This document shows positions 47,278 through 58,009 of a DNA stretch of 64,000 bases, piece after piece. Position 1 is the stretch's first letter, and each line of letters begins with the position of its first letter. The stretch spans positions 310,001-374,000 of the forward strand of contig NW_026516680.1 of NCBI RefSeq assembly GCF_025766255.1, written 5' to 3'. Source of the DNA: Zychaea mexicana. Lineage: Eukaryota > Mucoromycota > Mucoromycetes > Mucorales > Lichtheimiaceae. A model generated the notes under the pieces. That model had not been told where the DNA came from, ran no database searches, and worked only from the letters and a program-made list of their open reading frames with translations. The position numbers and the translations under genes were made by a program.

Positions 47278-48480
47278 ATGCTCCTAGATCCTGGTATGAT
47301 TTCTATAGTACACAATTTTAATAGCTTTAAAATTAAACCTACGCAACAATTTAGCTATCCGGGATTGGGTCTTGATTCCCATCATGATTGTCATGGTTCT
47401 CGTCGGTATTCTTCGCCATCACATCACGATGTTATTGACGGGACAACCAAAGAAGCCACAAGTTAAAGCCGTCCGTGAATCGTAAGCTCGCTCCACCATA
47501 GAAAAAACGCGCGTATCGTATGAAAAACGGGATACTTATGCAGCCAACCATATAACAGAAAAGCACTTTTACGTGGTATGCGGTTACGAACATTTGGCAA
47601 TCATATCCCAGCACATGCTTTCAGCAGTCGAAAAGCTATCCTTGCCGAAGCATTTGAAGAAGGTCGATATCTGAAGAACGCGCCTGGTAACAACAATAAT
47701 GCCCCCGCAACACCGCCAAATCCAATGACGGATCCCGATATGATGGAAGGCATGATGGAGGGCATGAAGAAACAGTTGACCAACATGGTACCTCAAATGC
47801 TTATCATGGGGTGGATCAACTTTTTCTTTAAGGGTTTCGTCGTCAGTAAGTTGATATACATAAGGATAAAAGAAAAGATATACGGGTGAGGTCTGGCTGA
47901 CGTATTGATTCATTGATTAGTTAAGCTGCCATTTCCATTGACACCACGTTTCAAGACCATGTTGCAAAGCGGTGTGGATACCCGTGATATGGATGTCACC
48001 TGGGTTTCGTCGCTGTCGTGGTACTTTTTGAATTTGTTTGGTCTTGGAAGCGTATTTGCTCTTATCCTAGGCGATAACAACGGTGAGAAACAATTCTTTG
48101 ACGTTTTAATCGTGGAAATTTGGATATAATTACGACTTGTTGAGCTCATAATTATACGTTCCCTTATGCTAGCTGCTGGAGTGGATATGGCTGCCATGGG
48201 TTCCATGCCAGGCGCTATGCCTGGTGCAGGTCAACCCGGCCAGCAACCCGATTTCACCAAGCTATTTTCGGCAGAAAAGGAAAATTTGTTGATCACATCT
48301 CATCAATGGGACTTGGAGGATGTAGAGGAAAGATTATTGCAAAAATATGGTAAAAAGACCAAGAAAAGCAAGTCAGCAGAAGCAGCGACACAGCCATCCA
48401 AAAAGGAAATGTCTGTGCGTGACAAGATCAAAGCAAGTCAGCAAAAGGCGAACAGTGCTGGAAACAAACGTCGACATTGA
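47278..48480 (+). CDS. EMC3: ER membrane protein complex subunit 3 (EMC3, DUF106)
   Basis: Exons are 47278..47293, 47355..47481, 47559..47845, 47921..48082 and 48173..48480, coding for 299 residues. The start MLLDP matches yeast Emc3 and is followed after a mini-exon by [20 protein letters not shown], the first membrane helix. [20 protein letters not shown] and SSRKAIL are the cytosolic coiled region. [20 protein letters not shown] and [15 protein letters not shown] form the Met-rich substrate-cavity segment. [17 protein letters not shown] and [17 protein letters not shown] complete the YidC/Oxa1-like insertase core. The C-terminus is charged. EMC3 is the insertase subunit of the EMC, which places tail-anchored and polytopic proteins in the ER membrane. 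Phases agree at every junction. Confidence 0.95.
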
Positions 48481-48553
48481 ATTTATTATATACTCTATGA
48501 TAAATAAATACTAGTAACACGGTAATCTATATGGATTTGAATGATATTATTGA

Positions 48554-50203
48554 TTATTTTGATTTCGCAAAGCCTACGCGCTTTTTTTCAAAGTCAAAGA
48601 CGGAATAATAGCTTCGCAAAAATGTATCGCCCATGATAACCATTGGGACTGGAGCTTCTGCGATACCGGAATAGCATAGAGTTTCATTGCCAGGGTTGAC
48701 CTTTTCGCGGATCAGATTGCTGTATGCAATAGGGAACTCTTGGTTACCGAAGCGGAAAGCAATCAATTCTTCTTGGTCCTGATGAGCCGTGATACCGTCA
48801 TTGGTTTTCGTACTGTTGTTTGCTTGTTTGGCACCTCGAGCACAAGGCACTTGCCAACCGAGTGTGCTGTTGTATTCAGCACCAGGGATAGCCATATGGA
48901 TTGAACGCGACATGGAGGGCGGTACGACAATTAACGTGGTGCCCGTATCAATGATAGCGGTCATGCTGCTGTTTGATCCTACGCTTATTCCACCGCCGCC
49001 AGACATGATGGTGCGGTTGCCAACCTTGATACCGCCAAAAGGTACTTCCCAATAACGGTCGTTGGTGACTTCGACGAACGTCAAGTCTCCCTCATACAGA
49101 TCGGGATTGGTGCCCCCAATTAGCTTAATTATTCGTATCAGTAAATTATATAGACAAAGTGAAGAATGTGAGCATAACGTTTGCCGAAATGATCGTCTGC
49201 TGTATCAATATCATTACCAATTGACCGCCTTTGTCGGATTCACCCAAATGGAACGAAACAACAGCTTCCTTAATCACGCCTTGATCCTTTAGGTTCTCGA
49301 CAAACGATTTTTTGGCTCCCGTCAAAGATAGCTTGGCAAATCCAAGACCGAAAATGCCATCCAGCTCAGGATCTGAAGCAAATTGGGAAGATACCTTGCT
49401 AGCCAAGCCAAACAGCTGATTTTTGGCAGTCAAATTACCAACAGTCAAAGTGTCATAACCCTTGATACCTTGGACAGCTGATCCGTCGCCATATTGCAAA
49501 GTCCATGTGCCATCATCGCTACCACTGTTGTCTGTACCGTTTCCTGTACCAGTAGTAGCAGTAGTAGTGTCATTGCTGTTGCTGCTCGACGAAGAAGTTT
49601 CATTGGCAGGTTTAAACGTGGACGACTTGAAATCGGAAAACAAAGGGTGGTTACCGCATCGTTCGCACTCTTTGCTAGGAACCCAAATATCTGAACTGCC
49701 TGTATCGAAATCCATCTCAAACGATTGAGGTGGTGTGCCGATTTGGATAACGCCAACGTACTTATACAAAAATGGCATATCAGTCTTTTGATGGCACACC
49801 TTTACTGTTTGCTTTTTCGTGTCAAGCAATACGTATCTATCTTCAATGGAAAAGTATATACCTCAACGTCAACATTGACGCTTTTCAAATGGACTCTGCC
49901 ACGAGCACTTGTTTGATTTGATGCTGATGACGCGCCATACTTGGCCAGAACACGATAATGTCGTTCTGGCGTACTTAGTAATCTCGTCTTCTTTCGTAGT
50001 GGAAGGCTAGCACGAATAATTGTTTTAGTAACAGCAATTACGGCCCTCCTGTCAGTGTTAAAAAGTATCAATCAAAAACAAACAAGAAGTATATACCTGA
50101 TTGATGAGCTCTGGACAACGGGTGCTGCTTCGGCTGTGAGAAGCAGTAATAGTTCGAATACACATCCAACAAACAGAGCTGTAGTTGCCAACAGTTTTGT
50201 CAT
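48554..50203 (-). CDS. Secreted pepsin-like aspartic protease
   Basis: Minus-strand exons are 50097..50203, 49862..50048, 49218..49799 and 48554..49123, coding for 481 residues. A signal peptide (MTKLLATTALFVGCVFELLL then LLTAEAAP) leads into a basic propeptide (ASLPLRKKTRLLSTP). The mature part has VGVIQIGTPPQSFEMDFDTG with the first catalytic Asp near residue 130. The flap QYGDGSAVQG and GIFGLGFAKLS follow, and the second catalytic motif AIIDTGTTLIVV has Asp near 351. MVIMGDTFLRSYYSVFD is the usual C-terminal block. A Ser/Asn/Thr-rich insert at about residues 155-195 is unusual and likely glycosylated. No C-terminal GPI signal is visible, so secretion or vacuolar targeting is likely. It diverges from the LDH-fold gene. 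Confidence 0.93.
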
Positions 50204-50607
50204 TTCCTTTTCGTCTACGGCGTCTTTGTCGTCTAACAGTAAGAGAGAGCTGTAAACAAGGGTTACTTTATGCCTCTTTTAGCTTATATTAAACTGAGGT
50301 TTCGCATCATTTGGGTAATGCTTTTCATCCCCTGCTTTAAAAAGTACAGTGATGCGCGAAACAAAATAATTCACCGTGCTGCTTAGAGAATCGCACAAAA
50401 AAAGCACAACCCCCTCCACCTTTCTCAAACCCTCTCACCTCTTGCCTTTTTCTGACCCGGATCCACAAATGCGGGTGCAACTGAGCCGTGTGGCTATATT
50501 ATTATGAAATCATCCAAGTAGGGAATGTCGCCCAACTTTGTTGTAAATAGCGTTGCTGGTCTATAACGCCCTCGCCAAACTTCACTGTCTATTTTCAACT
50601 AAAATTC
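50204..50607. promoter_or_regulatory. Shared divergent promoter region
   Basis: 404 bp between the aspartic protease and LDH-fold start codons. Contains C-rich runs (CCCCCTCCACC near 50409) and AT-rich stretches. No other gene is present. Confidence 0.4.
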
Positions 50608-51643
50608 ATGGGCCATGGCAAAGTAGCCATCGTTGGAGCAGGGTCTCTAGGTAGCACCGTCGCCTATAGTCTCATCCTGCGCCGTGCCGTTGCCGAGATT
50701 TTGCTGGTGGATATCAGTACAGACATTTTACAGGGTCAAGTCCTGGATCTTTCCCAAGCCGCACTAGGCACAAGAACGATCGTTCGTACTGGTACTTTCA
50801 AAGAAGCTGGTCAAGCCGATGTCATTTTGCTGACAGCCGATGTTGTAAAGCGTCATGACGAATCTCCATTACAGGTATATATAAATTTGCACTTGTGTTG
50901 CTATAGGAACCTTGCAATGTCATTGTTCCCAATGGGAAACAGAGAAGCTCAAAGCGTTGCCATTCTCTTTTAACGAAAACAAAAACTTCAAGTATACAAT
51001 GCGAAGCCGACAGTTACTCAACAGCATTACGCGCGCATTACAACCGATCCAACCACGCGCAATTATGATTATCGGCATTGATCCAGTGGATATATTGACC
51101 CGACATTTGCAGACAACGCTCGACTTGCCTGTGCAACGTGTGTTTGGAGCTGGTTGCAGTGCCATGAACACCGCCAGAGCCAGACATTGGGTTTCACAAA
51201 TGAGCCAGACTGGGAACGATTGCAAGGTGAATCTGTATGTCATGGGAACGCGTCAGATACCAGTCATTGCATGGCAAGCAGCCTCAGTTGATGGGCAGTC
51301 TGCCAATACGATACCTGACTTAGCTGTGCATCGACAACTGTTGGAGCAGATTCTGATTACAGATAGGATCAACGAAATCAAAGAGTATAAAGGTGGAGCA
51401 TGGTACGGTCATTCGGCTTTCCTGACACGGCTTACAGAATCAGCCTTGTCTAAAGAAGCATCAATCCATGTTCTCAGTGTCTATGTCGAGCGATTTGATG
51501 CATGTGTTTCAGTACCCGTAGTATTAACGCGCGAAGGAGTTGAGCAAGAAGTACCCGTGCCCTTGTCTCCGGAAGAACACCAGCTCATGGAGGTTGCTGT
51601 GAGCCAAAGCTTACGAGAGTATGAAGAAACATCCACTTCATGA
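50608..51643 (+). CDS. Lactate/malate dehydrogenase-fold protein, probably catalytically inactive
   Basis: Exons are 50608..50874 and 50993..51643, coding for 305 residues, the normal LDH length. The NAD fold is intact: KVAIVGAGSLGSTVAYSL with GxGxxG, EILLVDIS with the ribose-binding Asp, and GQVLDLSQA. The catalytic positions are not. In the active-site loop HDESPLQ has Pro where the family has Arg (ESR). GIDPVDIL has Asp for the NAD-contacting Asn (SNPVD). AMNTARARH has Asn for the catalytic-pair Asp (LDSAR), although the substrate-binding Arg is kept. VMGTRQIPV has Arg for the proton-donating His (GEHGD). These positions were aligned by eye from family knowledge. A role in binding NAD or a metabolite as a sensor or partner is possible. 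The acceptor at 50991-50992 gives a gap-free alignment. Confidence 0.85.
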
Positions 51644-51748
51644 TTATCCTATTATCTTCTCTATACATAACATACATTCCTCCATTTTTACCCTTATTCA
51701 TAACACTTCTGTTTATAACATCAATGTTTCCATTAACGACATCATTGG

Positions 51749-54114
51749 CTAAATTTTATTCTTGAGCAATTTGGGCTCGGGTGACCACATGTGATCTTCT
51801 ATATAAGAAAGCAATTGACCCTTTGCAAATGCATCCTTGACTTCATTCGTTGCCGAGCCTTCTTCAATTGATTCACAGCACACAGCCTCTGCTATGATAG
51901 CAGAGACTTGACGGATTCTATCGAGGGATGGATACAGCCAGCCTTGTTTTCGTTCCTGAACTGTTAATGAAGCTGCCAAAGCCTTGGCAGCCTTGTATAT
52001 CATTATATCGGAAATCGCTTTGGGCTGCGCCAGCACGGCACCCAAACCGAGACCAGGGAAAATGTACATGTTATTGCCTTGGGCTGGGTAGCATGTGGTT
52101 TGAGTCTCTGGGATAGCGTATGCGGGAAAGGCTGTGCCAGAAGCAAAGATGACTCTGTTATCTGTCGCAAGCATGGCCTCGGCAAACGTGCATTCTGCTT
52201 TGGTAGATGGATTTGAGAGTGGGAACACAATGGGTCTTGCATTTAGTTCGGCCATTCGGTTTAAAATTTGGGTGTTAAAGGCGCCAGGTGTGGATGAGAG
52301 ACCAATCAATCTGAATCGATCATCAAGAGCTTTGTTAACCACACAACCTTTATAATGGTATTGGGTCATGCTTTTACTGACAGCGGTATGATGAGGAGAA
52401 CTTACACAGTGGGACGGATGTAGTTGACAATATCCAAAAGACTCTTGTACTGTTGACCACCGTTATCATTGCGCGCGTAATAGACCTTGTGCTGAGGAAG
52501 TTTATCACCACGATCCAAAGTAACCAGACCCTAGTAGAAATGCCAAAATTAAACATATAAAAGTTTCCCGTATTGTGAGTTTTCCATCCCTCCATCTCTT
52601 GCTACTAGTCCTCCAGTGTATACCTTGCTATCGACGATCCAGAAATGACGACGAGCCTGCTCTTCAGTCATACCACAGTCGATCTGGAAATAGCTTTGAA
52701 TTTGACGAGCCACACCAATGGCAGCCGATCCAGCACCATAAAAGATAATACGATGAATATCAGGCGACACGCCAGATTCGGTATGAGCGAGTGTGATAGC
52801 ATTAATGATACCTGACAGAATCACTGCACCAGTACCCTTGAGTCATCGATAGATGTTAGCACCGTTATCTTAAATTAGTAGCACGGAAAAAGCTCTTTTA
52901 ATCCGAAGACAAAAGCAATAGCCAGCACGGGACATTTTTCCGTTTATTTTTTTTACCTGGATATCATCATTGAAGCACAACAACTGATTCTGATATTTTT
53001 CCAGCAACCCGAAAGCATGTTCCGAACTCCAGTCCTCAAATTGGATAAGAAGACTGGGATATACTGTTTTTAGTGCCTTGAGCACGCGGCCAACGGTTTC
53101 GTAAAACTAAGCGATTGTTTGATATGAAAGAAAAAAAGAGAGGGTATAATAACGAGCTTTTTTAGTTGTGTTATGAGCGGTAAAATATTACAAAAATGCG
53201 GGAAGAAATTTACCTCGTTATCCTCGGGTCGCGGCTTTCTTTGTCCAATGTAGAACGGATCGGTCCGGAGACGTTCATTGTTGGTGCCCAAGTCCAACAA
53301 TATAGGTAAAGTACGGCGAGGGTCTATACCGGCACCGGCAACATACAGCTGTAACTTGCCAATGGGGATGCCCATGCCATTACATGACAAATCGCCAATG
53401 CCGAGAATGCGTGAGCCGTCAGAAATGACGGCAATCTCTGGGGAACCGGCGGAGGAGGAGTTGTAGTTGCGAATGGTGTCACACAAAGTCTCATAATCAT
53501 CCATGCCCGACAGGAAGAGTCCGTCAGGGACTCCGGGAGGTGAAAGGAATGGGTAAATGTTAGAATACTCAAGGCAGGCAGTTCCTACCGTTGGTGTATA
53601 GATTATGGGTGCCATTTCCTATATCATAGTAAACATTTCAAAGCAGCAGTGCCTTTTATTAGTGATTGTCCTATCAACAATGCCACAAGCTTAATGTTCT
53701 ATGCATTGTTGTTATTAGATAATGGTGGGGGGGAGGTAGTAGCAGTAGATTGTAAGGTGAGTGTGAGTGTGGGGAGAAGGATACTCGCCCCGAATCGCTG
53801 TTCTATTCCCTTTACCTGCAATTCTTCAACGACGATCTTGTAAAAAAGGTGCATATGTGTCGCTCGCAGGCGGGCCATTAAAACATACTTGTCCAGTAAG
53901 GATGTCTGGGAACGAAGGTATTGCAAGACACGCTTCTTTTGCGTGTTCATATCACCAACGGCAGCTGGGAATCTTCCTGTCAAGGACAACATGGCAGCTC
54001 CTATGTATAATCGTATTTAGGATGCACTGAGGTGATCAACAACGTAAATGATAATAAAGTGGAATATTGTGATTACTAACCTTCCTTCTCAGTTCTATTT
54101 AATGATGTGGCCAT
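51749..54114 (-). CDS. Malic enzyme (NAD(P)-dependent)
   Basis: Minus-strand exons are 54081..54114, 53816..54000, 53214..53618, 52957..53106, 52624..52836, 52406..52530 and 51749..52310, coding for 557 residues, the family's normal length. Diagnostic blocks in order are IIYTPTVGTACLEYSN with the catalytic Tyr, and CNGMGIPIGKLQLYVAGAG with the catalytic Lys. LDLGTNNERLRTDPFYIGQR, LIQFEDW and FNDDIQGTGAV (metal ligands Glu and Asp) come next. FYGAGSAAIGVARQI is the dinucleotide fold. LIGLSSTPGAF and IVFPLSNPSTKAEC follow, and the protein ends MWSPEP. There is no clear mitochondrial presequence, suggesting a cytosolic enzyme that converts malate to pyruvate and supplies NAD(P)H, important for lipid synthesis in mucoralean fungi. 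NAD or NADP preference is not decided here. It ends 105 bp from the LDH-fold gene. Confidence 0.95.
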
Positions 54115-54598
54115 AATTCTCAAAAAGAGAGAGCGAGAAAGAGAGTGTATTTTTGATAAACGAGCAATCAACTGTAATTATAGAAGTCAAGATGTCATGC
54201 TGCGGGGAAATCTTTCCTAATTCAGCTTACAATTCGGCATTCTGGATGAATCAGCAGTTGAGACAGCTGGCTATGCGAGTAATTTTCATTTGGCCATGCG
54301 AGTTCACGTGGCAGATCGATGACATTCAATAAGCATTCGGTCATTTTTTTCTTCTTTTTGCCACCACACAACTCAGGAGTACACTATTTGCTCTTGCTTC
54401 TTTTAACACAATAGATAGAATCAGTATTGTTATTTGCTTGATATTGATTTGATGGATGTTGGTTGTGCGTGGGTGGAATGGGATGATATATGCAAAAGTT
54501 ATATGTATGTACAAGTAGAGAGATAAAAGAGAGATGAGGAAATAATGCTTATTTACTGCTATGATGGTATCTTGTTTCTACCTGATCTATGATTATAA
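54115..54598. promoter_or_regulatory. Upstream region of malic enzyme and 3' flank of RING gene
   Basis: 484 bp spacer between two minus-strand genes. GAGAGA-type purine repeats occur at 54125-54150. No gene is seen. Confidence 0.4.
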
Positions 54599-56348
54599 TC
54601 AGGAGCAACTACATCGACTATAAATTATACGTATGAAAAAAGAAGGTAATTATTATAAGAGTTGCATCTCATCGTCAGTACATAGGTTTGTCAGCATACA
54701 TACCATACTGGACAGCTCGCATTCACTTGTAACCACTTCTCAATACAAGCACCATGAAATCCATGCATGCACGGTAAATCGACCAAATCAACACTGGATC
54801 CAAAGTTATCCAGACAGATAGAACATTCATTTTGAGTTGCGCCATCGCCAGTAGCCAATCGATGCCTTGGTAACGCTGCAATCGTATCCTCTGACGCTCC
54901 TACAACATCTCGTCTACCCGTTTCCCTATGCAATCACGCAAATATCAGAAATGAAAAGAAATCATTAATAGTTTTTTTATACAACTTGAAAATGGATCAT
55001 CCGATTTACCAATTTGATGCGTCTCTGAATGTTGCTTCATGCTGTTCTCGTATTATTCTAATGATTGCAATTTAATTGATAAATCAAAAACAATCTAATT
55101 CCCCCTCTGTCCTCTCTCTTCTCACCTAAGCAAAGTTGAAAATTCATACGCCGGATCAAACGATGAATCAAATCCAGATCCTGTTCCGCGAATTAAATGG
55201 TACGTGTGGCGTCCATGTTTATGTGAGACGGAAGTAGGCTTCATTATTTGGTTTTGCTCTATCCCTCTCCTCTAAACATGAATATCTAAATGAAAACATA
55301 CCGTGATAGTCTTCGGATGCACCTTCATAGTCATTTATCTCGGTGATCGATTGAGCATCCTCGTATTCGGCCAAGTCATTGACAGCAGAGCGACTAAAAC
55401 CATCAACGTATTCTTCATCATCGCCATCGTCAATGAGCAATTCGCGCATTAACTCTTCGGCTCTCACCATATCAATTCGCTCTTCATCCTCTTCTTCCTC
55501 GTTGTCGCTATCGTCGTCTGATAAATCGTACGGGGGAACAAAAGACCTGCCTTCAACTCTTTCATCTATTGTATATGCTCGTTCATATGAAAAAAGGGAA
55601 TATTCTTCATCATCATCGTCGTCGTCGCCATTGTCATCATCGTCCAGGTATTCGGCATAGCTATCCTCATTGACGTCTCGTATAGATAGAAATTCACCCT
55701 CGTCTAAGCTGCCTTCTTCTTCATAACTGCCGACATCTTGATAAGTAACGTCATCGTCGTCATCGTCAGTGTAATGTTGACTGGCATTGCTGCTGTGGGC
55801 TGGCCACGGTGATTGTGTTTCTTCATAGTCGCTATCATTATCGCTATCATCCTCTTCACCGTCATCATATGTTGCTCGCTCGATATATTCTCGGTACTCG
55901 CTCTCTTCCTCTACCTCTTCCTCCTCTTCGTCGTGATCCTCTTCTGGCGCATACCCAGCAAAAGCATAATGAAAATTCTCGTCACTCGAAGCGACGTGTA
56001 GATCGTCGACGTCGTCAAAATTGCTATCTTGACGAGGATAAGCACCAGGAATAGGCGAATCGTCCAGTCCATTTCGAAAAACATAATTCCACAACGACGC
56101 AAGTGCTTCATCCTCATCGCTCCAAGTTCGATCAGTATGTGTTGGCTCAATCTATTTAAACAAGTTGCCACACCAATCAGAAAAGCCAGTAATCATTTTA
56201 GAAAGAACTACACCACAGCTCGGACTTCACTACTTTGTCGTTGTAAGGTTACCTCTTCGACAAAGTCGGAGAAGCATTGTTGACATGCCAAGTAAGAGGA
56301 CGCGATAACGTCTGTTTGCTCTTGACAAGAGTGACAAAAGTAACTCAT
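54599..56348 (-). CDS. RNF126/RNF115-like RING-H2 E3 ubiquitin ligase
   Basis: Minus-strand exons are 56253..56348, 55302..56151, 55126..55258, 55010..55057, 54704..54925 and 54599..54617, coding for 455 residues. The N-terminus SYFCHSCQEQTDV plus LACQQCFSDFVEEIE is a CxxC...CxxC zinc ribbon of the RNF126/BCA2 type. A very acidic middle of about 200 residues is nearly all Asp, Glu, Ser and Tyr. FDPAYEFSTLLRIIREQHE precedes the RING: ECSICLDNFG, LPCMHGFHGACIEKWL and SCPVCR. The last Cys pair is completed only by the final 19-base exon. RING-H2 ligases of this type work with E2 enzymes in quality control and trafficking. The 44-base intron before exon 3 is the weakest junction. Confidence 0.85.
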
Positions 56349-58009
56349 TTGAGACGAGGGGAAGAAAAAGTATACTATCAAGATCAAGAAGGTACACTTT
56401 GAGAGAGGGATAAAAGGGGGTTGGTTTGGCGAGAGTCGAAGAGAGCCAAAGTAATGAGACCCAGTGAAGAAAAAGAAGAAAGTAAAGAGAGAAGAGAGTG
56501 CGTGAGCATGTGTGTGTGGTGTTAACGTGTGCAACCAGATATGTACTATTCAAGAGTTAAACGCCCACTATGATGTCGGTACGCCTGTTTAACCTTGTTT
56601 CCGTTACTGCCTGTTATGGACTCTACAAGAAGCTTTTTGCACAATGCAACAGCCTAGAGCAAGCAGTATAAAGATGAAACGATCTTTTACTTTAATGTCT
56701 CCGTCTATGTAGCAACGAGAAAGTACTCTTGTTCAAATACACTTATCACAGATTACAAACATCGCACTCTTTCATATCTCTTTTATTCATGCCAAGCATT
56801 TCTTGTTGGCTCGCTGTACTGTATGTATGTCTTACTATGTCGTGCTGTTTGTGGTGGCAAGTGATATATCACATCCGTAGCCCAATGCAAGTCTTTTGCA
56901 AAGATTCTGTCGCCTAAGGATGGACACCATGCTTATATATAGCATACACCTGATTATTCAGGCCAACAAGAAAGGATTTCCCGGGACGATCGGAGCAAAT
57001 TGATCCGGGGGATCTGCTCATCCTCTTCCCCACTTTGTCTCAGCAGCGAGGAAGCAGTATATGGCAGTACTCTCTCATTCCCGAGTAATCTTTACGTTAG
57101 TTTATTTTGTGAATAATCAATGTACTCATCATTTAAACAAGGCTTGAAAGCAATACAGTCATCGAATATGGAAAAATGCTGATCTCGATACTGTGGTGTG
57201 GAGGGTAGGTAACAATCAAGTGCCATTTATGGAAATTCGTTTCTTAATTTTTATATGTTAAGCATTAGCTAATGACAATACTCACGATGACAGCTAGATG
57301 AGAATATGTGGATACCTAGCAGCGCACTTACTGAAAAACAATGGTTATTACAGTATGCGCAACAACATAGCAAAAAGCATAGAAGATAGGACGCACCTAC
57401 ACGATCATTACAATGCGGTCCATTAGTGGGATTCTGGCTGATAGGAGAGAATCTGTAACCAAAATACTGTTACCGACCGATGACAGCCAAAAAGCGCACC
57501 ACTGGTCACTTGGACTGTAGATAATAGAAGATGACTGAGGAGCAAAAACAAACAGTCAATGCCTTGTGTTACCCCAAGTCTATCCCGCTGCTGCATTACC
57601 TGCTTTTCTGTGCTGGCGGGGGTTGGCGGGGCGGGGGAGGGAGAGGAAGATACAAGAAGCATGAACATCCCACTCTGCTATCTTCTGAGGTCAAGATAAG
57701 TGGTGATGGCACACCTTACGAGATGTGCTTAGAACAATGTAATCTATTCGACCCGCATATATCGGACTCCCTCCTTTTTAGGCTGCTTCCAACAAACAAG
57801 GCTCTTTCTTCTCTTTCTGTTTGTTGGGGGTTGACCCATCAGTTCTCTCCAAGGCGTGCCATTTTTTCAAGTTCCGTTGGGCTTTTTCCAATTTGCAGGA
57901 CCCCTTTCCACAACGAAAGCCTTCTTTTTCCATATCTATTCTCCACCACCCAACCTCTCTCCTATAACAAACCGGTGCATGGTGGCGAGCTAATCTGTAC
58001 AAAAAAGCA
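56349..58009. other. Divergent intergenic region with a long upstream open frame
   Basis: 1.66 kb between the RING gene and F-box gene starts. A 160-codon plus-strand frame (57531-58013) starting MTEEQKQTVNALCYPKS ends with a stop overlapping the F-box gene's start codon as ATGA. Its Gly-rich centre looks non-conserved. No RNA gene or mobile element is seen. Confidence 0.4.

Noticed and set aside
55379..55660. Ser-rich frame opposite the RING gene
   Set aside because: It is the antisense shadow of the Asp/Glu-rich exon (GAT/GAC read as Ser codons).
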